This document shows, piece by piece, positions 17,524-26,900 of a DNA stretch of 64,000 nucleotides. How positions within the stretch are numbered: position 1 is the stretch's first letter; each line of letters starts with the position of its first letter. Where the stretch lies: the NCBI RefSeq assembly GCF_001684965.1, contig NZ_MAYG01000012.1, forward strand, positions 248,001 through 312,000, written 5' to 3'. The translations under genes and the position numbers were made by a program. The stretch is from Chryseobacterium arthrosphaerae (lineage in GTDB: Bacteria; Bacteroidota; Bacteroidia; Flavobacteriales; Weeksellaceae). The notes under the pieces are model-generated. The model ran no database searches and had not been told where the DNA came from. It saw only the letters and a program-made list of their open reading frames with translations.

Positions 17524-18168
17524 TTATTTGATTCTGTCCTGCCTGTTCCAGAGTAAACCCAGTATGAGAATGCTGTTGCTGATCAGATTCAGCATAAATA
17601 AGATAAAAAAGTAAATTCCCTCTGAAACGGTAGCCCTGAAAAAAAGAATCGGGATACTTCCGATAAAAAGAATCATTAAAGCAACCGATATCCAGAAGGG
17701 TAAATAGTTGTTGATGGCCAGTATTTTATCCGAATTAAAAGTCTGATACAGGAACAGGATGACTGAAAATAACAGGAGAAGAATATCTATATAAAGCATA
17801 TCAAAAGAAAAATGATGGAGCAGATCATCTTCCTTATACAACATAACAGCAATATTGAACAGAAAAAGAACTAAAATAATGAACTGTATCTTTTTAAGCA
17901 GCGGAACATATAATAACTGATAATAATAAAACAGATACAAAAAAAAGACAATCATTAAAAATCCGATGACATAAAACACATCTGTAGGAAGCCCGGTCAG
18001 GTCATAGTAGAAATAACAGAATATATCAATCAGGGAAAACAAAAAGTATCCAATGATAAAGAACAGATTCTCTTTTCCGGTTTTCCTGTACTTGATGGTC
18101 ATCAGAATCATCACGATGATGGATATGCCCATAGATATCAGTTTCCCTGTGTCAATATTCCAGTTCAT
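17524..18168 (-). CDS. Polytopic membrane protein in two-component operon
   Basis: The protein has 214 aa and about seven hydrophobic segments (for example GISIIVMILMTI, VFYVIGFLMIVFFLYLFYYY, ILVLFLFNIAVML, ISVALMILFIGSIPILF, FFILFMLNLISNSILILGL). It is a seven-helix-like integral membrane protein with no recognised motif. It is encoded between the lipoprotein and the sensor kinase, 12 bp from both. I infer that it supplies the membrane sensing part that the short kinase lacks. No family name can be given with confidence. Confidence 0.8.
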   Translation of the reverse strand: MNWNIDTGKLISMGISIIVMILMTIKYRKTGKENLFFIIGYFLFSLIDIFCYFYYDLTGLPTDVFYVIGFLMIVFFLYLFYYYQLLYVPLLKKIQFIILVLFLFNIAVMLYKEDDLLHHFSFDMLYIDILLLLFSVILFLYQTFNSDKILAINNYLPFWISVALMILFIGSIPILFFRATVSEGIYFFILFMLNLISNSILILGLLWNRQDRIK

Positions 18169-18180
18169 AGTCTTGTTTTT

Positions 18181-18741
18181 TTATTGCATACCTGCTGCTG
18201 AAGCTTTAGGGGGTGGTGCCAGGTTGGTCATATTCATAGGATCAATAGTCTGTACATCTATATTTTCCTCCGATGTGACTGTTCTGTACATCACTTTTAC
18301 ATTATCGTTTTTTCTTTTTTGTGAGGTAGGCATCAGAAATAGGGTCTGATAGCCGGCGTATTCAGGTTTGGCCATTTTGTTTCTGGGATGATTTACAGGA
18401 TATTTTCCCATGTAAATTCTGATTCCCGGATTTTTTAACTTTTGTTTTTTTGCATTTTCTTTTACGTATTGAATATAGCCTTCCATTTCTTCCAGAGAAA
18501 ACCAATACCATCGTGAGTCAGGTTCACCATTGCGGTACTTGGTAAGAATCATGTTATTGGTTCTGGAGTATTCATCATAAAGGACCTGGGCTTCTTTATA
18601 ACTGATCAGTTTCTTTTTATAACTGTCGTTAACGGGTTCTTTAGGAGGTTCAGTACAACGGGTACAGCTGAGTAAACAGAAAATCAGAATAAAAGCTGCA
18701 CAAAGCGGGTTTAAAATTTTAGTAAAAAAGGACGTTTTCAT
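18181..18741 (-). CDS. Lipoprotein, first gene of the two-component operon
   Basis: This 186-aa protein has a signal peptide with the lipobox IFCLLSCTRC. The mature part is polar and contains YRNGEPDSRWYWFSLEEMEGYI and GIRIYMGKYP. Such sequences occur in uncharacterised Chryseobacterium-type lipoproteins. The C-terminal tail is Pro/Ala-rich. It precedes the polytopic protein by 12 bp and probably shares its promoter. A TAATTTTG sequence on the minus strand (18774-18767) fits the Bacteroidota -7 box TAnnTTTG and lies 26 bp upstream of the start. A role as ligand-binding or envelope-stress input for the kinase is inferred from position only. Confidence 0.8.
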   Translation of the reverse strand: MKTSFFTKILNPLCAAFILIFCLLSCTRCTEPPKEPVNDSYKKKLISYKEAQVLYDEYSRTNNMILTKYRNGEPDSRWYWFSLEEMEGYIQYVKENAKKQKLKNPGIRIYMGKYPVNHPRNKMAKPEYAGYQTLFLMPTSQKRKNDNVKVMYRTVTSEENIDVQTIDPMNMTNLAPPPKASAAGMQ

Positions 18742-18766
18742 TTTTATGGTTTTTAATTTTATATGG

Positions 18767-18774
18767 CAAAATTA
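18767..18774 (-). promoter_or_regulatory. Candidate -7 promoter box of the lipoprotein/two-component operon
   Basis: Read on the minus strand, the sequence is TAATTTTG, a full match to the Bacteroidota TAnnTTTG -7 element, located 26 bp before the ATG at 18741. No well-spaced -33 TTG is evident, so the call rests on one box. Confidence 0.4.
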
Positions 18775-18989
18775 GCTAACGGGTCAACTATAAAAAAGGG
18801 TGAAAACACTGTTTTTATCCTATACTAAATTTACGACTTTTTGATATTCAGTAGGATAGGGATGATCAGATTTATTTTTATTTCAAAAAGAACATTCCAA
18901 TTGTATCCATTAAAATAAAAGGATCTGTGTCTTAGTTTATCCATCGAATCTTCCGAAATTGAGTCTGGAATAAAATGCAGAACAGAAAC

Positions 18990-19106
18990 ATGAAAATCAC
19001 AACGGCAGATCTTAAAAAAAGCAAAAGTTTCCGGAAAGAACTCCTTCAGTCTGCATTTTTTATAAGAATGAATCTTGTTCTGACCAATAATGCATTTCAT
19101 TTATGA
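18990..19106 (+). CDS. Possible 38-aa peptide gene in a 657-bp gap
   Basis: The frame runs from ATG 18990 to TGA 19106 and begins MKITTADLKKSKSFRKELLQ. It is the only plus-strand frame with ordinary codon use between the lipoprotein gene and the stress-protein gene. It is followed about 95 bp later by a plus-strand terminator (19200-19234) that otherwise has no gene to serve. An opposing 89-codon minus frame covers the same DNA and looks less protein-like. Translation is uncertain, and the transcript may instead be non-coding. Confidence 0.25.
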   Translation: MKITTADLKKSKSFRKELLQSAFFIRMNLVLTNNAFHL

Positions 19107-19199
19107 AGCTCTATTTCTTCTCAACGGAGCCCATGAATTATAAGAAAATTATCATCAGGCATTAATCGCTTTGATGTCCTGATACCATTTATTAAGGAT

Positions 19200-19234
19200 G
19201 GCCTTCTGTATTTGAAAATGCAGAGGGCTTTTTT
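19200..19234 (+). terminator. Intrinsic terminator of an unassigned plus-strand transcript
   Basis: GGCCTTCTGTATTT (19200-19213) pairs, with a few G-T pairs, with AAATGCAGAGGGCT (19216-19229). A run of T follows to 19234. No annotated plus-strand gene lies upstream except the possible 38-aa frame. Confidence 0.6.
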
Positions 19235-19290
19235 ATAAAATATTTTAAAATTCCATACCGGCCTTCATTCATTTTACACTATCATTAAAA

Positions 19291-19321
19291 AACAGGACCG
19301 GAAAAGACTTCCGGTCCTGTT
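19291..19321 (-). terminator. Intrinsic terminator of the stress-protein gene
   Basis: AACAGGACCGGAA (19291-19303) pairs perfectly with TTCCGGTCCTGTT (19309-19321) around AAGAC. On minus the stem is followed by a T-run, downstream of the gene that ends at 19399. Confidence 0.88.
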
Positions 19322-19398
19322 AAACAAGATTAAGTGTAAAATTTAGCCTGGTTAAGGGCAAAAAGGATAATTCAAATGTGTACAGATTTCTATTGATC

Positions 19399-20223
19399 TT
19401 AATCTATGTTTAAAGGGATTGATAGTAATGGAATTTTATTTTTATAGGCCATGATGGCTGTTTTACTGCGGTGGAAAAGTGATTCCAGAAGATTGTATTT
19501 GTAAGGAACCATGGTAAGAAGATCCGGATTGGTCAGCCTGATTTCCTCTTCAATGGCTTTGATCACCTCAATAGACTGGATCATTTTAAAGCTGTATTTA
19601 ATATCATTCAGGTCATATCCGGAATTCAGGTCAATATCATGAATGACCTCTGTGAAATCTTCTATACTTTCAGTGACATTAAACACCTCAATCTCAGCGT
19701 CAAATTTATTGATGAAATAATAAATGTCATTCATTGCTGACCACGTCATGTTCTTGTGGGTATCGTAGGAAAAAAGAATTTTTCGGATCCCTGTGTATTC
19801 TATATGAGCCGGAATGATCAATACCGGTTTCTTTATCCTGTGTATGGCCCGGATAACATTATTGCCCAACAGTTTCTGCTCAAGAGTCTTTTCTGCCATT
19901 CCCATCACAATAAAATCACACTCATGAATGTTCAGGCAATTCTCCAGCTCTTCAATAAAATTACCTGATGCCAGATGATATTCCGTCTCTATAGAATACA
20001 GACTGTTGATTTCCGCTGCTTTATCAGACAGTTTGGTTTGATTTTTAAGCGTCTGGGTATAAAAAAAATCTGCTGATGCCTGGGCATTCAGTGCATGAAT
20101 GGAAACCGTCTGAAGAGTAAAAAGTACGATTCTGTATTTATTTTCTTTAGCCAGGGAAGCTGCGTAATGAGTCGCATTTTCAGCTTCATGGGAAAAATCT
20201 GTGCAGACAATTATTGTTTTCAT
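19399..20223 (-). CDS. Universal stress protein, tandem UspA domains
   Basis: The protein has 274 aa when started at MKTIIVCTDFSHEAENA (ATG at 20223). That is the usual UspA beginning; an upstream in-frame ATG at 20346 would add 41 residues without similarity and is rejected. It has two UspA-like domains, about residues 1-140 and 145-274. The first contains NFIEELENCLNIHECDFIVMG and a degenerate nucleotide-binding loop (GMAEKTLEQKLLGNNVI), compared with the usual G-x2-G-x9-G(S/T). These are soluble stress-response proteins of loosely defined function. It is monocistronic and transcribed divergently from the sensor kinase at 20455. Confidence 0.85.
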   Translation of the reverse strand: MKTIIVCTDFSHEAENATHYAASLAKENKYRIVLFTLQTVSIHALNAQASADFFYTQTLKNQTKLSDKAAEINSLYSIETEYHLASGNFIEELENCLNIHECDFIVMGMAEKTLEQKLLGNNVIRAIHRIKKPVLIIPAHIEYTGIRKILFSYDTHKNMTWSAMNDIYYFINKFDAEIEVFNVTESIEDFTEVIHDIDLNSGYDLNDIKYSFKMIQSIEVIKAIEEEIRLTNPDLLTMVPYKYNLLESLFHRSKTAIMAYKNKIPLLSIPLNID

Positions 20224-20454
20224 TGTACCGGATTTTGATATGACAAAACTAAGGCAGGAACCCATAGCCTTATCATAAAAATATTGTGACATTGCATAAA
20301 ATGAGGATGAAATGTCTTTTTCCGGTGATGAAACGTTGGCATCCATTTTAAGTCTTTTATAGTACGTTTCAGGTACCGTTTTGGCGGTCTCGTATAAAAT
20401 AGAACCGGGGCATATAAAATCTATCTCTATATTTACACCTACAAAATCCCGGAT

Positions 20455-21573
20455 ATGAATAGGGTTGCGACCATCAGGAAAAATATAGTACGGAATAAAA
20501 AGATTCTTTCGGCCATGAAAAGAAGGCTGGTGATCTGGGCGGTAGCAGTGGTGGCCTTTTGCGGTTTCTCTTATCTGATAGACCCCTTCGATCCGGTTTG
20601 GCAGGGATATCTGGATACCCCATTGCAGATGATCATTGAAGACACCTTATGGGTACTTCTCTTTTCAGTCATCATCTCTGAAGTAAGCATACTGATCGAT
20701 ATGACCCTCAATAAGCTGCTTCCATGGAGAGACAGGACGATAAAAAGATTACTTATTCAGGGGTTTCTTCAGATCGTGGGAAGTGTGCTCATCGTTATTA
20801 TTATCAATGCAATTGTTGATGGGACCTCAGATAATCTGCCGGAAATGGATTACCGGAAAGAATATACCTTATTGGGGCAGTGGATTGCAACCAATATTGT
20901 GATCTCCCTTATCATCAGTGCTTTTAACACCGTGGACTATTTATTGGCAAACTGGAAAAAAACAGCTGTGGAAGCAGCACAGCATAAGCTGAGAGCCTCT
21001 AAACATAAGCAGGCGGCTATGGCGGCGGAACTTCAGGCACTGAAGCTTCAGATCGATCCGCACTTTATTTTTAATAACCTGAGCGTGCTGTCTGAATTGA
21101 TTCTGGAAGATCAGCAGCTGGGGTATGAATATTCTGAAAAATTTGCAAGAGTATACCGTTATCTGCTCGTCAATTCCAGGAAAGATATCATTGTGGTGGA
21201 AGAGGAGCTGAAATTTTTAGACTCTTATATCTTTCTGATCGGAAAAAGAATCGGGGAAGGAGTTCTATTCAAAATTGATGTTCAGGAAGAATACAAACAG
21301 ATGTATACCCTTCCATTATCCCTGCAGTTGTTGGTAGAAAATGCCATCAAACACAATCAGACTTCAAAAGCCAATCCCCTGGAAATACATGTATACACCA
21401 ATTCTGATGGGGAGCTGGTGGTTTCCAATACATTCCTGCCATTGATCAATAAGCCGGATTCCTCAGGGGTAGGGCTTACCAACATCATTGCACGGTACGA
21501 AATCTTAGGATATGCAAAACCGATAATAGAAAAGACTGAAGAAAAATTTACTGTAAAACTTCCATTGATATGA
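20455..21573 (+). CDS. LytS-family membrane sensor kinase (His_kinase domain)
   Basis: This 372-aa protein has four membrane helices in residues 25-165 and a short coiled linker. A PF06580-type kinase core follows, with His203 in LKLQIDPHFIFNNLS, and an ATPase domain (LLVENAIKHNQ, GVGLTNI). It forms a two-component pair with the LytTR regulator, whose ATG overlaps its TGA (ATGA, 4 bp). A second possible start lies at 20515 (MKRRLVIW). In Bacteroidota such pairs often control efflux or envelope genes nearby, and the RND operon directly downstream is the obvious candidate. Confidence 0.92.
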   Translation: MNRVATIRKNIVRNKKILSAMKRRLVIWAVAVVAFCGFSYLIDPFDPVWQGYLDTPLQMIIEDTLWVLLFSVIISEVSILIDMTLNKLLPWRDRTIKRLLIQGFLQIVGSVLIVIIINAIVDGTSDNLPEMDYRKEYTLLGQWIATNIVISLIISAFNTVDYLLANWKKTAVEAAQHKLRASKHKQAAMAAELQALKLQIDPHFIFNNLSVLSELILEDQQLGYEYSEKFARVYRYLLVNSRKDIIVVEEELKFLDSYIFLIGKRIGEGVLFKIDVQEEYKQMYTLPLSLQLLVENAIKHNQTSKANPLEIHVYTNSDGELVVSNTFLPLINKPDSSGVGLTNIIARYEILGYAKPIIEKTEEKFTVKLPLI

Positions 21574-22334
21574 AGATTAATAAAATTCTAATAGTTGAAG
21601 ATGAAAGACCCAATGCGGAAAGGCTGAAGAGACTGCTGCTAAAACTGAGACCCCATATTGAAATTCTTTCCGTAGAAGATTCAATCACCTCAACGGTACA
21701 TTGGCTTGAAAATAATATCGTTCCGGATATTATCATGATGGACGTACGCCTTGCAGACGGATTGAGTTTTGAAATCTTTAATAAACATGAAGTTAAAAGT
21801 GCCGTCATATTCACTACCGCATATGATGAATATGCAGTTCAGGCATTCAAATACAACAGTGTAGATTACCTTCTGAAGCCCATTGAGGAAGAAGAACTTG
21901 ATGCCGCCCTGAAACGCTATGAAACCTTTATGGAATCTGTTCCGGTAGTGGGAACAGCCATTGAAGGCCTGCTCAATTATATCCAGCCTAAAGACTACAG
22001 AAAACGTTTCCTCATTACCCACAGAGACGGATATAAAACGGTTTTGGCGGAAGACATTCTGTACTTTTACACCGAACTGGGAATCAGTAAAGCAATGCTG
22101 AATACAGGTATTGTAGAGAATGTTCCCCAAACCCTTGAAGAACTTGAAAAACAGCTGGATCCCAAATTCTTTTTCCGTGCCAACAGACAATTCATCATTC
22201 ACATTGATTCTGTAAAGCAAATCTTTAATCACTTTAATGGAAAACTCAAACTGGAACTCAGAAAACAACCTGATATGGAAGTAATTGTAAGCCGGGAAAA
22301 AGCCTCCATATTCAAATCATGGATGGATTACTAA
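21570..22334 (+). CDS. LytTR-family response regulator
   Basis: The protein has 254 aa. The receiver domain (residues 4-120) has acidic residues in ILIVEDER and the phosphoacceptor Asp58 in IIMMDVRLADG. The LytTR DNA-binding domain at about 145-250 is shown by FLITHRDGYKTVLAEDILYF and FFRANRQFIIHIDSVKQIF. It binds direct-repeat operators as a dimer (family knowledge). A strikingly suitable direct repeat lies at 22743-22776, just upstream of the efflux operon. It is translationally coupled to its kinase. Confidence 0.93.
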   Translation: MKINKILIVEDERPNAERLKRLLLKLRPHIEILSVEDSITSTVHWLENNIVPDIIMMDVRLADGLSFEIFNKHEVKSAVIFTTAYDEYAVQAFKYNSVDYLLKPIEEEELDAALKRYETFMESVPVVGTAIEGLLNYIQPKDYRKRFLITHRDGYKTVLAEDILYFYTELGISKAMLNTGIVENVPQTLEELEKQLDPKFFFRANRQFIIHIDSVKQIFNHFNGKLKLELRKQPDMEVIVSREKASIFKSWMDY

Positions 22335-22742
22335 ATACGGGACAAAACCACATGCTGGAAGAGGGAAAAGCATTTGAATGCTGAAAATCATTTTAACAAT
22401 TGATTCGTTTCTGTAATCGGTAGAAGTATATTATACAATAGTAACTTCCAGCATCCCTCTTCCTGCTTCCAACCCTAAAATCCCAATCAATCCTATTCCG
22501 GAATCTTTTTTCGTTTTTTTAGTCAATATTTTTAATTTGATAGAAATTTAAATTATTGACTTGTTTTTTGCTGTATCAATACTGCGGAATGATGTTGATA
22601 AATAAGTTGATAGGGTGCTTTTAAAAGCAAACAGGGTAAATTCAGAGGTTAACAATGTTTTTACAATATCTAACCGGTAAAAATTTTTTTTTTATTGATT
22701 CTAAAGATAAAAATTTAAGCCTTCCTTTCATTTTTACTATCA
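22335..22742. other. Non-coding gap between LytTR regulator and efflux operon
   Basis: No gene is supported here. The first ~170 bp hold loosely complementary segments (GCTGGAAGAGGGAA near 22352, with TTCCAGCATCCCTCTTCC near 22447) that could fold into a weak long-range stem ending the kinase/regulator transcript. The rest is AT-rich leader and promoter DNA for the efflux operon. Confidence 0.4.
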
Positions 22743-22776
22743 TACGTTTCACCCGCGATTAATTACGCTTCACCCG
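22743..22776 (+). promoter_or_regulatory. Direct-repeat operator, likely LytTR site
   Basis: TACGTTTCACCCG (22743-22755) and TACGCTTCACCCG (22764-22776) differ at one base and repeat with a 21-bp period, two helical turns. LytTR-domain regulators bind pairs of about 9-bp direct repeats spaced by 12-13 bp, often starting TAC/AGTT. The pair lies 67 bp before the ATG of the RND adaptor gene and downstream of a LytTR gene, so it is a likely activation site. Confidence 0.65.
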
Positions 22777-22842
22777 ATTTCTATACAAATATCCCTGTTA
22801 TATGATTTTATTTTGTGGCTGTAAAATTTAAAAACCAATGTT

Positions 22843-23964
22843 ATGAATTACAGAAAAGGATATCTGGTATTTTCACTTGCAGCTGCAGCGGTACTTTATT
22901 CCTGTGGCTCCGGGAACAGTCAGGAAAATGCCCAGCAAATGCAGCAGGCATTACCTACAGACTTTATTCAGGTGAAATCCGGAGATGCAGATGTTTCTAC
23001 AGGATACCCGGGAAGTATAGAAGGACAGGATAACGTAGAGATTAAAGCCCAGGTGACAGGTTACCTGGAAGCAGTATATATCAGAGAAGGACAGTATGTG
23101 AGCAAAGGGCAGACTTTATTCAGGATTAACCCGTCTGTGTATAATGAGCAGGTCAATACCAACGCAGCAGCTCTGAAAGCCGCTTTGGCTGCACAGGAAA
23201 CAGCGAGGCTGGAAGTGGAAAAGCTAAAACCCCTTGTGGAGGGAAAAGTAGTTTCAGATATGCAGCTTAAAACTGCACAGGCAAGCTATAAAGCCGCTGC
23301 AGCACAGGTCGCCCAGGCTCAGTCATCTTTAGGGTCTTCAAAGATCAATGCCAATTTTACCTATATCAAAGCTCCGGTAAGCGGATACATAGGCAGAATC
23401 CCGAACCGGGTAGGAAATCTGATCAGCCCTTCAGACCCGTCCCCATTGACTACTCTTTCAAGTATCAATACCGTCAATGTATATTTCTCAATGAATGAGG
23501 CCGACTTTATTGCCCATAGCAGAGCCGCCTCAGGAAATAATGCGGAAAATGTAGAATTGATCCTGGCAGACGGTTCCACCTACTCTTTGAAAGGAAAACT
23601 TGAGAATGCCAGTGGAAATTTCGACAGAAATACCGGAAGTATCCAGATGAAGGCTGTTTTCCAGAATCCCGATAAATTATTGAGAGCCGGAGGAACAGCC
23701 AGGGTAATGATCCACAATGCACTGAATTGTGTTGTTAAACTTCCGAAAACATCAGTGAAAGACATCCAGGATAGATTTTTTGTCTATAAACTGAATGGAA
23801 AGGACAAGGTGAAAATGACCCAGATTCAGGTATCAGGAAGCACATCCCAGGATTACTTCATCAAAGAAGGCGTAAATGCAGGAGACAAGATTGCCATCAA
23901 CAGGATTGATGCCCTTACAGACGGGGCGCAGGTGCTGGCCAAAGTGATTCCTTCAAAACAGTAG
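22843..23964 (+). CDS. RND efflux periplasmic adaptor (membrane fusion) lipoprotein
   Basis: This 373-aa protein has a signal peptide with the lipobox VLYSCGSG, so it is anchored in the envelope. The biotinyl-lipoyl-like hairpin is visible in NVEIKAQVTGYLEAVYIREGQ...GQTLF. A helical hairpin is rich in Ala and Gln (AALKAALAAQETARLEVEKL), and beta-barrel parts follow (NFTYIKAPVSGYIGRIPN). It links the inner-membrane pump to the outer-membrane channel in an AcrA/MexA-like tripartite system. It is the first gene of a three-gene operon, with the pump gene 28 bp downstream. The upstream 22743-22776 direct repeat suggests LytTR control. Confidence 0.93.
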   Translation: MNYRKGYLVFSLAAAAVLYSCGSGNSQENAQQMQQALPTDFIQVKSGDADVSTGYPGSIEGQDNVEIKAQVTGYLEAVYIREGQYVSKGQTLFRINPSVYNEQVNTNAAALKAALAAQETARLEVEKLKPLVEGKVVSDMQLKTAQASYKAAAAQVAQAQSSLGSSKINANFTYIKAPVSGYIGRIPNRVGNLISPSDPSPLTTLSSINTVNVYFSMNEADFIAHSRAASGNNAENVELILADGSTYSLKGKLENASGNFDRNTGSIQMKAVFQNPDKLLRAGGTARVMIHNALNCVVKLPKTSVKDIQDRFFVYKLNGKDKVKMTQIQVSGSTSQDYFIKEGVNAGDKIAINRIDALTDGAQVLAKVIPSKQ

Positions 23965-23992
23965 TATAACCATTTTTTAGAAAATTCGAAAA

Positions 23993-26900
23993 ATGTTAAA
24001 AAAGATAATAGACCGTCCGGTACTGGCGACGGTAATATCCCTCATCATTGTTATTTTAGGGATTATAGGATTAAACGAGCTGGCTGTGACCAGGTTCCCG
24101 GACATTTCTCCGCCTACCATTACCGTTTCAGGATCTTATCCGGGAGGAAACAGTGAAACGGTGATCCGTTCCGTAGTAACGCCGTTGGAAGAACAGATCA
24201 ACGGGGTGGAGGATATGGAATATATGAAGTCTACCGCAAGTAATGACGGTACATTCTCCATTTCGATCATCTTCAAGCAGGGAGTAAATGCTGACCAGGC
24301 TGCCGTAAATGTCCAGAACAGGGTGCAGCAGGCCACTCCGATACTTCCGCAGGAAGTGGTAAGGATGGGGCTTACAACATCCAAGCAGCAGAACAGTATG
24401 GTATTGATCTTCAATATTTATACGGATGACAATAAGCAGTATGATGAAACTTTCCTGCAGAACTATGCGAATATCAACCTTATTCCGCAGGTTAAAAGAG
24501 TAAAAGGAGTAGGACAGGCCATGGTATTCGGGATCAAAGATTACTCTATGAGAATATGGCTGAATCCCCAGAAGATGTCTTCATACGGGCTTGAGCCTGC
24601 GGATGTGTCCAGGGCTATTGCCGATCACAGTTTAGAATCTGCCCCGGGTAAACTGGGCGAAGAATCCAGTGCTGCCCTGGAATATGTAATCCGGTATAAA
24701 GGAAAGAAAAATAAACCGGAGCAATATGAAAATATTGTAGTAAAAAATACCGGAAACCAGATAATCAGACTCAAAGATGTGGCCCGTGTGGAATTCGGTG
24801 CAATCTCGAATACGGGAGATAACCTTTCCAACGGAAAAAATGCAGTTACCGTTGCCATTATGCAAACCACGGGATCTAATGCGAACCAGATTGAAATAGG
24901 AGTAAATAAAGCCTTGGATCAATTGTCAAAATCATTCCCGCCAGGCATTAAATATACCAAGGTAATGAGTACCAAAGAAAGACTGGATGAGGCAACAGGA
25001 CAGGTGAAATCAACCCTGATAGAAGCGTTTATTCTGGTGTTTATCGTAGTATTCGTTTTCTTACAGGATTTCAGGTCTACCATTATTCCGGCCATTGCAG
25101 TTCCGGTAGCCATTATCGGTACATTCTTTTTCCTTCTGGTATTAGGATTTACCATCAATGTACTGACGCTTTTTGCCCTTGTACTGGCCATTGGTATTGT
25201 GGTTGATGATGCCATTGTAGTGGTGGAAGCCGTGCACAGTAATATGGAAGGAACAGATCTTTCAGGAAGAGAGGCCACCCATAAAGCAATGAGTGAGATC
25301 ACCGGAGCGGTTATTTCAATTACATTGGTCATGTCTGCGGTATTTATCCCGATCGGATTTATGTCCGGTTCTGCAGGATTATTCTATAAACAATTCGCTT
25401 ATACCTTGGCAATTGCAATTATTATTTCCGCAGTGAATGCATTGACATTGACGCCTGCCTTGTGTGCGGTCTTCCTGAAAAACCATCATGCAGAAGAAGG
25501 CGGAAAGCCAAAAGGTTTCGGGCAAAGATTCGCTGTAGCATTTAATGCCGGATTCAGTAATATGACCAACCGCTATGCAAAAGGGGTAAAGTTCCTGATC
25601 GGCCGTAAGTGGATTGCAGCGGGACTGGTTGTGGGAATTATCGGCCTGGCCGGATGGTTGATGTCGAGTACAACTAAAAGTTTCGTTCCAATGGAAGATG
25701 ATGGCTTCTTTATGTATACGTTAAGCATGCCTCCGGGAACCGGATTAACAAAAACTACAGAGGTTTCCAATAAAATCAATGCCATTCTGAAAAGTGTGGA
25801 TGCCGTTCAGGAAAATACTTCCATTACAGGATACAACCTGTTAAGTAACAGTGCAGGACCGGCTTATGCAATGGGATTTGTTAAATTAAAACCTAAAAAA
25901 GAAAGAGGCGAAGTTCAGGATATTCAGGAAATTGTAGATATGGCCAACGGAAAACTGGCCGCTATTAAAGAAGGAAGCGTCATGACTTTCAGAATGCCTC
26001 CGGTAGAGGGATACGGGATGACCAATGATGCGGAAATCGTACTTCAGGACCGTATGGGAAGAGATCCGCAGGTTCTTAAGGCTAAAGCGGATGAGGTCAT
26101 CGGGCAGCTGATGCAGATTCCGGAGGTGGCATTTGCCTATACCATGTTCAGGGCAGATTATCCTCAGCTTGAGCTGGAAGTGAATGAAGACAAAGCGAAA
26201 CAGCTGGGAGTAAGTATCTCTAATCTTTTAGGATCTGTGCAGACGTATTTCTCAGGAGATCAGTCTCAGAACTTTTCAAGGTTCGGGAAATTTTACAGGG
26301 TGAATATTAAAGCTGACGGTGTTTTCAGAATGGATGAACAGGCGTTCAATGATATTTTTGTAAAGAATGAGAAAGGAGATATGGTGCCGGTGAATACTTT
26401 GATTACTTTGAAAAAAGTCTATGGCCCGGAATCTGTTCAGCGTTATAACCTTTATAATTCACTCAATATTAATGTGTCTCCAAAGCCTGGCATCAGTAAC
26501 GGAGCATTGATGGATAAAATAGAGAAGACCCTGAACAATCTGCCGTCTGACTACAGCTATGAATGGACAGGATTAAGTTTAGAAGAGAAATCAGCAGGAA
26601 ATCAGACGGTTGTGATCCTTGGGCTTTGCTTGCTGTTTGTATATCTGCTTCTTGCTGCACAATATGAAAGCTATATTCTTCCGTTAGCGGTTATGCTTTC
26701 TATTCCAACAGGGATTATAGGCGCATTCCTCGGCATAAAAACAATAGGACTGGATAACAACATTTATGTACAGGTAGGATTGATCATGCTGATCGGGTTG
26801 CTGGCCAAAAATGCGATTCTTATTGTGGAATTTGCCATTCAGCGACGAAAAGCCGGACTTTCCATTCTGGATTCTGCATTAGAAGGTGCCAAAGCAAGAC

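Noticed and set aside
18831..19100. 89-codon minus-strand frame in the gap before the stress protein
   Set aside because: Composition is Phe/Ile/Cys-rich and unlike a real protein. It opposes a plus-strand terminator-linked frame and has no operon context.
20224..20346. 41-residue N-terminal extension of the universal stress protein
   Set aside because: The UspA domain begins exactly at MKTIIVCTDFS (20223); the extension has no similarity and covers the divergent promoter region.
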